Shown: piece after piece, positions 57,151 through 64,000 of the stretch
Layout: every line of letters starts with the position of its first letter
Position numbering within the stretch: position 1 is the first letter of the stretch
Source of the DNA: Streptosporangiaceae bacterium
GTDB lineage: Bacteria; Actinomycetota; Actinomycetes; Streptosporangiales; Streptosporangiaceae
Direction of reading: 5' to 3'
Length of the DNA: 64,000 bases
Assembly: GCA_025934635.1 (NCBI GenBank)
Contig: JAICWX010000002.1
Location: 16,931-80,930, forward strand
Program-made: the position numbers and the translations under genes
The notes under the pieces: model-generated
What the model saw: only the letters and a program-made list of their open reading frames with translations
What the model was told of the DNA's origin: nothing
The model's database searches: none

Positions 57151-57357
57151 GTGCTCACTCCAGCGACTCGCCAGGCGCGAAGCGGCGAGGTCAGCATCGC
57201 CTATCAGGTCGTCGGCGAGGGGCCGTTCGATCTCATCTGGCGGCGCGAGCTGGATCGCTTCGGGGGCCGTGAGGCCGACACGGCCGGAGACGGGCGCGCC
57301 GAGCTGACGGGCGTGCCCGGTGAGTGGCAGCTGTACGTCGTGGAACCCGGCGCCTGA
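57151..57357 (+). pseudogene. Remnant of an alpha/beta hydrolase-adenylate cyclase fusion
   Basis: This short frame collects three landmarks of a much larger actinobacterial protein. RSGEVSIAYQVVGEGPFDLIW matches the N-terminus of the hydrolase part, RELDRFGGREADTAGDG is the class III cyclase segment with the second metal Asp, and LTGVPGEWQLYVVEPGA is the very C-terminus. The hundreds of residues between them are missing. The joins keep frame. It lies between the Ada gene and a convergent hydrolase gene and is too short to be active. Confidence 0.75.
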
Positions 57358-57383
57358 TGAGCCGATCGCGCCAGGCAGCTGGG

Positions 57384-58034
57384 TTATCCCGGCGTTGCCG
57401 CCTGCTCGTGGATCCAGGCATTCGCCAGGGTGGTCCAGGTGGCGGTCTGGCCGGCGTCGCGGGCCAGACCGAGGCCGTGCGGGCCGTGGGCGAACACGTG
57501 CACGGCGTGGGGAACGCCACTGGCCGCGAGCGCCGCGGCGAGACGGTAGGCGTGCTCCGGGGGGACCAGGGAGTCCTCGGCGGTGTGCCAGATGAACAAC
57601 GGCGGCGACTGCGGCGTGACCAGCGCATCCAGCGAGGCCGACCGGCGCAGCTGAGGGCTGGCGTCCGCGCCGAGGAGGATCAGCTGGGACGGGCGGTAGG
57701 TCTCGGTCTCCATCGAGGTGACGGCGTAACCGAGCACGGCGAACTGCACCGTCTCGTCGGCCGCGGCGCCGGGCGCGAGGGCGGCCATCCCGGCCAGGTG
57801 TCCGCCTGCGGAGAACCCGATGAGGCCGATGCGCTGTGCGCCTTCTGCTCGGCGGCGGCGGATCTCGGCGCGCAGCGCGTCCAGCGGCGCCGGGTGCCGG
57901 ACGTTGAGCGGGTAGCGGAACACGCTCGCCTGCACGCCGATATCGCTGAGCCAGCTGGCCACCGGCTCGGCTTCGTGCGGGGCGTGCGTGGCGTACCCGC
58001 CGCCGGGCAAGACGATCATGTGCAGGCCGGTCAC
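57384..58034 (-). CDS. Small alpha/beta hydrolase (BD-FAE/acetyl-xylan-esterase-like)
   Basis: A protein of 216 residues from GTG 58034. The oxyanion motif VLPGGGYATHAPHE, the nucleophile elbow LIGFSAGGHLAG (Ser), the acid in WHTAEDSLVPPEHA (Asp) and the His in HGPHGLGLA form a full catalytic set. No signal peptide is visible, so it acts inside the cell. Substrate is unknown. It is convergent with the cyclase remnant. Confidence 0.87.
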   Translation of the reverse strand: MTGLHMIVLPGGGYATHAPHEAEPVASWLSDIGVQASVFRYPLNVRHPAPLDALRAEIRRRRAEGAQRIGLIGFSAGGHLAGMAALAPGAAADETVQFAVLGYAVTSMETETYRPSQLILLGADASPQLRRSASLDALVTPQSPPLFIWHTAEDSLVPPEHAYRLAAALAASGVPHAVHVFAHGPHGLGLARDAGQTATWTTLANAWIHEQAATPG

Positions 58035-58352
58035 TGAGCCGCCGCCCGCGCCCTGATCTTCGCCGTCCCCGGTCCGGAGTCCACGGCACGATCATAGGAA
58101 GCGCTCCGCACCAGGCCACGGCCGCGCGGGACCCGTTCGGCGTGGCGCCGGCCTTTTCCCTGACCGTCAGCGCCATCCGCACGATGTTCAGCGTCAGCAT
58201 GACAACGATGGTGCCGGTCCCGCCGGTGCGCTGTCGTCCTGCCCGCGAAGCGCTTTTCTGCTGGTCAGCAGGGAGTCACCCGGCCTGCCGGGTACTACTG
58301 GCGGAGTAGCCGCTCATCGCAGCCAGGTACGGGGCGGAACACCGCACCCGCG
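58035..58352. other. 318-bp intergenic region
   Basis: No supported gene lies here. On the minus strand a short methionine-start frame (MLTLNIVRMALTVREK) begins at 58200 but has no recognisable family and no ribosome site. It may be a gene remnant. No terminator or promoter stands out. Confidence 0.35.
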
Positions 58353-58979
58353 CTAGGTGTGGCTGAGGATGCCTTCGGTGGCGGTGCCGAGGAAGGCGGC
58401 GGCCCGGGTGAAGGTCTCGCCGATAGCATGCGTCGCGAGCTGGGCCTGATAGGCCTGGTAGCGGGTCAGCTCCCAGTCCTGGCCGCGGGGCGTGAGCTCG
58501 GCGACGGCCGGCTCGGCTACCGGCTTCCAGGTCCAGGCGGCGATGCCGGGGCCGGGGTCCAGCGGCTCGATGAAATCGGCAGGGTGGGTGTCGTAGCCCA
58601 TCCGGTTGCGCACGAACCGCAGGCCGCCGAAGGTCTCCTCGGTGATCCGCCGCCGGGCGGGGTCCTGGCTGGCCAGGGCGCGGCTGTAGGTTTCCGGGTG
58701 GTACCGCACCAGGGCGGCGTCGACGATGGTCACCCGCCACACGGCCTCGCTGATCACGGCGTAGCCGTCGGCCCGGTCCCAGCCGCTGGCCCGGCACAGC
58801 CGGGCGATGGTCTCCCGCATGGCGGTGATGGACCAGTCCAGTGCGCCCGTGTCGGCCGGGGTGTCGTTCGCGTGGCGGCGGTTCCAGGCCGCCCGGCAGC
58901 GGGCTGAGCAGAACCGCGCGTGTTCCCGCCGCGGCGTGAACACGATGCCGCACTGCTCACAGTTCCGGAAATCTGCCAT
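58353..58979 (-). CDS. Hypothetical protein with N-terminal zinc ribbon
   Basis: A protein of 208 residues from the ATG at 58979. The first 35 residues form a treble-clef-like zinc site, NCEQCGIVFTPRREHARFCSARCRAAWNRR, with four Cys (pattern C-x2-C-x14-C-x3-C). The rest is helix-rich and polar (WSITAMRETIARLCRASGWDRADGYAVISEAVW; YHPETYSRALASQDPARRRITEETFGGLRFVRNRMGYDTHPADFI) and looks like a conserved actinobacterial protein of unknown function. It is divergent from the MFS gene at 59178. Confidence 0.82.
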   Translation of the reverse strand: MADFRNCEQCGIVFTPRREHARFCSARCRAAWNRRHANDTPADTGALDWSITAMRETIARLCRASGWDRADGYAVISEAVWRVTIVDAALVRYHPETYSRALASQDPARRRITEETFGGLRFVRNRMGYDTHPADFIEPLDPGPGIAAWTWKPVAEPAVAELTPRGQDWELTRYQAYQAQLATHAIGETFTRAAAFLGTATEGILSHT

Positions 58980-59177
58980 TACCGCCCATGGTACGTGCGG
59001 CGGCCGATCCAGCCGAGACCGCCTGGCGGTCACATTCGTCTGCCAGACATCACTCGTTCATCTGCTGTTCATTTATATGTCGGCTCAGTGTTGCCAAAAA
59101 TAGGTACGTTCCGCGGCAAGAACAGGAACAAAGGCTGGCCGCGGCGGTGCCGACGGCGTGACCTGCGGGGTGATGCG

Positions 59178-60557
59178 GTGACCGACATCCAGCCCGGTGA
59201 TCTGGTTACGGCGCTGGATGAGGCGTCACTGGGCCGGTCCCACCTGCGGGCGGTGCTGGCCTCGGGGATGGGGTTCTTCACCGACGCCTACGACCTGTTC
59301 GTCATCGGGATCGCCTCGGCGCTGATCACCCGGGACTGGCACCTGAGCTCGGGCCAGCTTGCCGTGCTGAACAGCACCATGCTGGCGGCCGCGTTCTTCG
59401 GCGCGCTGGTGTTCGGCCGGTACGCGGACATGGTCGGCCGCAAGCGGGTGTACTGGCTGGTCGCCGTCATCATGATCGCCGGGGCGGTGGGATCGGCGCT
59501 GTCCGGGTCGTTCTGGATGCTGATCGGGTTCCGGTTCCTGCTCGGGGTCGGCGTCGGCGGTGACTACCCGGTCAGCGCGGTCATGGTGAGCGAGTACGCG
59601 AACCGCAAGGACCGCGGCAAGCTGGTCGGGATGGTGTTCGGCACGCAGGCGCTCGGGCTGATCGTCGGGCCGCTGATCGCGCTGGCCCTGCTCGGTTCGG
59701 GCGCCACCGACGACGTGGCCTGGCGGGTCCTGCTCGCGCTGGGCGCGGTCCCCGCCGCCGCGGTCATCTACCTGCGCTGCCGGATGCCGGAGTCGCCGCG
59801 CTACCGGGCGCAGGTCCAGGAGCGGGCCCTGCGGGCGGTCCACGGCGAACCCGCGGGTCCCCGGCCCGAGGCGGGATTGCGGGCGTTCCTGACCAGCCGC
59901 CGCTGGCTGATCACGCTGGCGGGCACGGCCGGCTGCTGGTTCCTGCTCGACTACGCCTACTACGGCAACACCATCTCCACGCCGCAGATCCTCGGCCTGA
60001 TCTCCCCGCACGCCAGCACCATGGACAAGATCGCGCTGCAGCTGGCGATCTTCGTGGTGGCGGCGGTGCCCGGGTACGTGCTGGCGATCGCCCGGCTGGA
60101 CCGGATCGGGCACCGGCGGCTGCAGCTGGCCGGGTTCGCGGTGATGGCGGCCTGCTTCCTGGTCATCGGGGCGGTACCGGGCCTGACCACCGCCGTGGTC
60201 CCGTTCCTGCTGGTGTACGGGGTGAGTTACTTCTTCACCGAGTTCGGCCCGAACATGACCACCTTCGTGCTGCCGAGCGAGCTGTACCCGGTCGCGATGC
60301 GGACCACCGGGCACGGGATCTCGGCCGGGATCGGCAAGCTCGGCGCGTTCATCGGCGTCTTCCTGTTCCCGGTGCTGCAGTCCTCGCTCGGCCTGCGCGG
60401 CACGCTGCTGCTCACCGCCGCGGTCTCCGGCCTCGGATTCGCGCTCACCCTGGTGCTTCCCGAACCGGCCGGGCTCAGCCTGGACGACATCACCGCCGGG
60501 ACGCAGGACCCGGCCACCCGGCCCGAGCGGATGGCCGGGCAGGCCCCCGCCGCCTGA
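59178..60557 (+). CDS. MFS transporter of the sugar/phosphate:H+ symporter type
   Basis: A protein of 459 residues from GTG 59178. Twelve hydrophobic helices can be traced. Motifs are MGFFTDAYDLFVIGIAS (helix 1, as in phosphate:H+ symporters of the PHS family), GRYADMVGRKRVYW (motif A), FLLGVGVGGDYPVSAVMVSEYA and FFTEFGPNMTTFVLPSELYPVAMRTTGHG. This resembles fungal and actinobacterial phosphate or glycerophosphodiester symporters; phosphate is a reasonable but unproven substrate. The next gene on the same strand begins 92 bp later. Confidence 0.9.
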   Translation: MTDIQPGDLVTALDEASLGRSHLRAVLASGMGFFTDAYDLFVIGIASALITRDWHLSSGQLAVLNSTMLAAAFFGALVFGRYADMVGRKRVYWLVAVIMIAGAVGSALSGSFWMLIGFRFLLGVGVGGDYPVSAVMVSEYANRKDRGKLVGMVFGTQALGLIVGPLIALALLGSGATDDVAWRVLLALGAVPAAAVIYLRCRMPESPRYRAQVQERALRAVHGEPAGPRPEAGLRAFLTSRRWLITLAGTAGCWFLLDYAYYGNTISTPQILGLISPHASTMDKIALQLAIFVVAAVPGYVLAIARLDRIGHRRLQLAGFAVMAACFLVIGAVPGLTTAVVPFLLVYGVSYFFTEFGPNMTTFVLPSELYPVAMRTTGHGISAGIGKLGAFIGVFLFPVLQSSLGLRGTLLLTAAVSGLGFALTLVLPEPAGLSLDDITAGTQDPATRPERMAGQAPAA

Positions 60558-60649
60558 CCGCACCGCGTTCCCCGGCGGGCGAGCTGACCGCGACCCGGGT
60601 TGATAAATTCCGTGATGTCAGCAGGAACCGGGGCGGGGAGGTTCGTGAC

Positions 60650-61831
60650 GTGGGGCAGCCTGCCTATCCGGCTTCGGCCGATCCGGCGTTCAACCTGACC
60701 GGCGGGCCGTCCGGCGCCACGGCGGTCACCCTGGCGGCGCTCGGCCGGCCGGTCCTGCACCACCTGGATCCGGCCTTCGGCGCGCTGTACCAGCGGACGG
60801 CGGAACTGCTGCAGCAGGCGTTCGGCACCCGGGAGAGCCCGGTCATCCTGCCGGGCGAGGCCGTGGTCGGGCTGGAGGCGGCCGCGGCCTCGCTGACCGG
60901 CCCCGAGGACGTGGTGCTGAACCTGGTGTCGGGAAGCTACGGCCGCGGCTACGGCGCATGGGCGCGCCGGTACGCCCGGGAGGTCGTCGAGATCGAGGTT
61001 CCCTACGACAGCTCGGTGCCGGCCGCCAGCGTCGCCGACGCCATGCGCGGCCGGCCCGACATCACCGTGGTCAGCGTGGTGCACTGCGAGACGCCGGCCG
61101 GGACCGTCAACGACCTCGACGCGATCGCGGCCGTGGTGGCCGGGCACGGCGCGCTGCTCATCGTCGACGCGGTTTCCTCCTTCGGCGGCATCCGCTGCGA
61201 CATCGCCGGCTGGCAGGCCGGCCTGGTGGTGACCGCGCCGCAGAAATGCCTGGGCGGCACGCCCGGGCTGTCCCTGCTCCATGTCAGCGAGGCCGCCTGG
61301 GCGCGCATGGAGGCGAACCCGGCCGCGCCGCGCGGCTCCGCGCTGTCCATCCTCGACTGGCGCGACGCGCACCTGGCCGGCCGGCCGTTCCCGTTCACCC
61401 CGCCGGTCACCGACGTCTACGGCCTGCACGCGTGCCTGGAGCAGTACCTCGCCGAGGGCGCCGAGGCGGTGCTCCAGCGGCACCGCGCCGCCGCCCGGGC
61501 CGCCCGGGCCGGCGCCGAGGCCCTGGGCCTGACGCTGTGGGCGCGGGATCCGCAGGCCCGTTCCGATACCGTCACCGCCGTCCGGATGCCGGACGGGATC
61601 GACGAGCGCGACGTGCGGACCCGCGCACGGGAGGACTGCGGCGTCATGCTGTCCGGCGGGCAGGGCGACCTGGCCCGGATCGTCCTGCAGATCGGCCACA
61701 TGGGCACGAGCGCCTATCCGCTCGGCCCGGTCATCGCGGTCACCGCGATCGGCCGGGCCCTGCGTTCCCTCGGCGCGCGGGCGGACATCGGCGCCGCGGT
61801 GGAGGCCGCGGTCGCGGCCCTGGACGCCTAA
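60650..61831 (+). CDS. Class V PLP-dependent aminotransferase (alanine/serine-glyoxylate type)
   Basis: This protein has 393 residues from GTG 60650, with a GGGGAGG eight bases upstream. Fold type I landmarks are NLTGGPSGATAVTLAALGRPVLHHLDPAF, VSVVHCETPAGTVNDLDAIAAVV, LLIVDAVSSFGG (PLP-binding Asp) and the Schiff-base Lys in VTAPQKCLGGTPGLSLL. The C-terminal Arg for the substrate carboxylate is in LARIVLQIGHMG. It resembles alanine-glyoxylate and pyridoxamine-pyruvate aminotransferases. It may form a transcription unit with the preceding transporter and the following DUF1684 fragment. Confidence 0.9.
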   Translation: MGQPAYPASADPAFNLTGGPSGATAVTLAALGRPVLHHLDPAFGALYQRTAELLQQAFGTRESPVILPGEAVVGLEAAAASLTGPEDVVLNLVSGSYGRGYGAWARRYAREVVEIEVPYDSSVPAASVADAMRGRPDITVVSVVHCETPAGTVNDLDAIAAVVAGHGALLIVDAVSSFGGIRCDIAGWQAGLVVTAPQKCLGGTPGLSLLHVSEAAWARMEANPAAPRGSALSILDWRDAHLAGRPFPFTPPVTDVYGLHACLEQYLAEGAEAVLQRHRAAARAARAGAEALGLTLWARDPQARSDTVTAVRMPDGIDERDVRTRAREDCGVMLSGGQGDLARIVLQIGHMGTSAYPLGPVIAVTAIGRALRSLGARADIGAAVEAAVAALDA

Positions 61832-61848
61832 TCGCCCCCGCCCGGGCC

Positions 61849-62154
61849 ATGGCGGTCGAGTTCGAGGTGGACGGGCGGCCGCTGCGGCTCACCGCCTTCC
61901 CCGGCGCCGAGCCGGGCCGCCTGACCGTGCTGTTCACCGACGCCACCTCCGGGTTCACGACCTACGCGGCCAGCCGGGTCCTGGAGCTGGGACCGCCGGG
62001 ACCGGACGGTCGGGTCGTACTGGACTTCAACCGCGCGGCCAATCCGCCCTGTGCCTACACGGACCTGGCGACCTGCCCGCTGCCGCCGCCGGAGAACCGG
62101 CTGCCGGTGGCGATCGAGGCCGGGGAGAGGACCCCGGACGAGCGCCGGGCGTAA
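61849..62154 (+). CDS. DUF1684-like protein, short (C-terminal part only)
   Basis: A protein of 101 residues. LTVLFTDATSGFTTYAASRVLEL, VVLDFNRAANPPCAYTDLATCPLPPPENRLPVAIEAGE is the C-terminal half of DUF1684, whose members are usually 200 or more residues long. The N-terminal half is absent and nothing like it precedes the ATG. It is either a truncated gene or a minimal version; the frame is intact. The start is 17 bp after the aminotransferase stop, without a clear ribosome site. Confidence 0.7.
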   Translation: MAVEFEVDGRPLRLTAFPGAEPGRLTVLFTDATSGFTTYAASRVLELGPPGPDGRVVLDFNRAANPPCAYTDLATCPLPPPENRLPVAIEAGERTPDERRA

Positions 62155-62206
62155 GACGGCAGAAAACCAGTGTGCTAGCCGGGTCCGGCTGCCTTAACTT
62201 GAGGCC

Positions 62207-62851
62207 ATGGTGCCAATGAGTCACATCCTGGCGTTCACCGCTGTGGCGATGGTCCTCATCGCCGTCCCGGGCCCGAGCGTGCTGTTCACCGTCAGCCGGG
62301 CCCTGACGGTCGGGCGGCGATCGGCGCTGTACACGGTCATCGGCAACGAGATCGGTGAATACACGCAGGTAGCGGCGGTGGCATTCGGGGTCGGCGCGCT
62401 GGTGGAGCGGTCGGCTGAGATCTTCGCCATCGTGAAGTGGGGCGGCGCCGCCTACCTGGTCTACCTCGGCGTGCAGGCGATCAGGCACCGGCGCTCGATG
62501 ACTTCCGAACTCGCCGGGCGGACGGCGCCGGTGCGACCGCTGCGCGCCGTGCGCGACGGGTTCATCGTCGGCGTGACCAACCCGAAGTCGATCGTGATCT
62601 TCGTGGTGGTCTTGCCGGAGTTCACCGACCGCGCGCCCGGGTACCTGCCCGTCCAGCTGCAGATGCTGATCCTCGGCGCCCTGTTCGCGTCCATCGCGCT
62701 GCTGCTGGACAGCGGCTGGGCCGCCGTCGCCGGCACGGCCCGGCAGTGGTTCGTCCGGTCGCCCCGGCGGCTGGCCCTCATCGGCGGGACCAGCGGGCTG
62801 GTGATGATCGGGCTCGGCGTCAGCATCGCCGCCACCGGCCGCAGCGACTGA
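62207..62851 (+). CDS. LysE/RhtB-family amino-acid exporter
   Basis: This 214-residue membrane protein has about six hydrophobic segments. The N-terminal family signature is VLIAVPGPSVLFTVSRALTVGRRSALYTVIGNEIGEYTQ, followed by WGGAAYLVYLGVQAIRHR and GFIVGVTNPKSIVIFVVVLPEF. Members export lysine, homoserine, threonine or related compounds. A second ATG four codons in (MSHILAF) is an alternative start. It is convergent with the hydratase gene. Confidence 0.92.
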   Translation: MVPMSHILAFTAVAMVLIAVPGPSVLFTVSRALTVGRRSALYTVIGNEIGEYTQVAAVAFGVGALVERSAEIFAIVKWGGAAYLVYLGVQAIRHRRSMTSELAGRTAPVRPLRAVRDGFIVGVTNPKSIVIFVVVLPEFTDRAPGYLPVQLQMLILGALFASIALLLDSGWAAVAGTARQWFVRSPRRLALIGGTSGLVMIGLGVSIAATGRSD

Positions 62852-62891
62852 CCTGGGGCAACTCAGGAGCGCCGGTAGCGCCGCCCTGGCC

Positions 62892-63923
62892 TCAGGAACC
62901 GGCTGAACCGGGCGTCCGGGGCCCGGCCTGGTCCAGGCGGGGATAGACGCGGCGGGCGTTAAGCTCGTAGACCTGGGCCTGGATTTCAGGGGGAAGGCCG
63001 AGGGCGTCGACGTAGCGGCGGGTGTCGTCGAAGTAGTGGCCGGTCTGGGGGTCGATGCCGCGGACGGCGCCGATCATCTCCGAGCCGAACAGGATGTTCT
63101 CAGGCTCGATGACCTCGAACAGCAAGTTGATGCCGGGCTGGTGATAGACGCAGGTGTCGAACCAGACGTTGCCCATCACCGATTCGGCCAGCGGGGGCCG
63201 GCCGAGCATGTCGGCCAGCCCGCGGAAGCGCCCCCAGTGGTAGGGGACGGCGCCGCCGCCGTGCGGGATGACCAGCCGCAGGTCCGGGAAGTCGGTGAAC
63301 AGGTCCGCCTGCAGCAGCTGCATGAACGCGGTGGTGTCGGCATTGAGGTAGTGCGAGCCGGTGGCGTGGAAGGCCGGGTTGGTCACCGCGGAGACGTGCA
63401 CCATGGCGGGCACGTCCAGCTCGCACATGGCCTCGTAGAACGGGTACCAGGAGCGGTCGGTCAGCGGCGGGGCGCTCCAGTGGCCGCCGCTGGGGTCCGG
63501 GTTGAGGTTGCAGCCCACGAACCCCAGCTCGGTCACGCAGCGCCGCAGTTCCCCGATCGACTTCTCGATCGGGACCCCGGGAGACTGGGGCAGCTGGCAG
63601 ACCCCGGCGAACCGGCCCGGGAACAGGCCGGCCACGCGGGCGATCAGGTCGTTGCTGACCTGCGCCCAGCGGGCGCTGACCGCCTCGTCGCCGAAATGGT
63701 GTTCCATCGCGGAGGCACGCGGGGAAAAGATGGTGAGATCGATGCCCCGTTCGGTCATCTGCTTGAGCTGGCTGCCCTCGACCGACGCGCGGATCTCCTC
63801 AGCACCGATATCCGGGTACGGCGGCGGCGTGACGCCGGCGCTGAAGGCTTCCTTCTGTGCCTTGCGCCAGTCCGTATGAGCCTGCGGCGCGGTCGTGTAA
63901 TGACCGTGACAGTCAATGATCAT
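62892..63923 (-). CDS. ligJ: Amidohydrolase-2 family, 4-oxalomesaconate hydratase-like (LigJ)
   Basis: A protein of 343 residues from the ATG at 63923, about the length of LigJ (341). The N-terminal MIIDCHGHYTTAPQAHTDW carries the His-x-His metal motif. His in DVPAMVHVS, LVIPHGGGAVPYHWGRFRG and the Glu/Asp in ILFGSEMIGAVRGIDP complete the metal-site pattern of this hydratase branch. LigJ hydrates 4-oxalomesaconate in the protocatechuate/gallate 4,5-cleavage pathway. No other lig genes are visible within this window; the rest may lie to the right of it. The function by homology is probable, not proven. Confidence 0.85.
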   Translation of the reverse strand: MIIDCHGHYTTAPQAHTDWRKAQKEAFSAGVTPPPYPDIGAEEIRASVEGSQLKQMTERGIDLTIFSPRASAMEHHFGDEAVSARWAQVSNDLIARVAGLFPGRFAGVCQLPQSPGVPIEKSIGELRRCVTELGFVGCNLNPDPSGGHWSAPPLTDRSWYPFYEAMCELDVPAMVHVSAVTNPAFHATGSHYLNADTTAFMQLLQADLFTDFPDLRLVIPHGGGAVPYHWGRFRGLADMLGRPPLAESVMGNVWFDTCVYHQPGINLLFEVIEPENILFGSEMIGAVRGIDPQTGHYFDDTRRYVDALGLPPEIQAQVYELNARRVYPRLDQAGPRTPGSAGS

Positions 63924-64000
63924 CAGGGCCAGGTTACTTTCACGCGCGCGCCATCGCACGGGCGGATGGCGGTGACGTTAGTTCGTGTGCGCGTTCGGGA

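Noticed and set aside
60227..61699. Minus-strand open frame of 490 codons across the MFS and aminotransferase genes
   Set aside because: Antisense of two well-supported genes and crosses their boundary; composition is typical of GC-rich shadow frames.

Overview
This window is chromosomal DNA from a high-GC, sporulating actinomycete. The evidence is the very high GC at third codon positions, an SsgA/SsgB-like sporulation protein, a WhiB-family iron-sulfur protein, an XRE/DUF397 regulator pair, a GAF-ANTAR protein, an F420-type LLM oxidoreductase and the ROK, LacI and ECF regulator repertoire. I cannot fix the genus from the sequence alone. There is no rRNA, no prophage and no CRISPR array. Four tRNA genes are present: Val-CAC, Gly-GCC, Cys-GCA and Val-GAC.

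Layout: 1-6.8 kb holds a truncated ABC1/UbiB kinase and a complete sugar (probably fructose-type) ABC uptake operon with a PfkB kinase, divergent from a LacI repressor. 7-14 kb holds STAS, GAF-ANTAR, an orphan lipoprotein binding protein, tRNAs, the SsgA-like protein, an ArsR/DinB pair and a ROK regulator. 14-22 kb holds a NarL/DesK-type two-component pair, a membrane protein, an aminotransferase, the XRE/DUF397 pair, and a long unusual intergenic region leading to a cyclic-nucleotide-binding/cyclase fusion. 22-33 kb holds small metabolic and stress units (Nudix, SMP-30, TetR/epimerase, MFS/ECF sigma, a Tat-exported protein, Crp, and a saccharopine-dehydrogenase-like protein with a hydrolase). 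33-38 kb is a cell-wall module: D,D-carboxypeptidase, OmpR-type regulator, histidine kinase and L,D-transpeptidase. 39-41 kb holds a WhiB pair and a decayed ECF sigma factor. 40.5-45 kb is a LacI-controlled Gfo/Idh dehydrogenase and sugar isomerase unit split by an IS200/IS605-type TnpB element. 45-50 kb is a Rieske oxygenase plus Old-Yellow-Enzyme-type flavoprotein operon beside an oversized GntR-like regulator. 50.8-54 kb is a three-gene signalling operon. 54-57 kb is a DNA-alkylation operon (Ada-AlkA, PEP-mutase-like protein, AlkB). 57-64 kb holds hydrolases, an MFS transporter with an aminotransferase, a LysE exporter and a LigJ-like hydratase.

The most unusual signal that no gene explains is a paired, imperfectly palindromic 23-bp repeat with an exact 31-bp period. 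It occurs at three distant intergenic sites (6952-7005, 13960-14013, 54230-54283), each time 3' of a gene and in that gene's orientation. Other leads are an 18-bp perfect inverted repeat with 11-bp-phased half-sites in front of the cell-wall two-component system, a TnpB insertion whose right end appears to supply the stop codon of the neighbouring gene, three decayed or truncated multidomain genes, and a structured leader in front of the cyclase fusion. No single locus is a clear, complete new defence or biosynthetic system.
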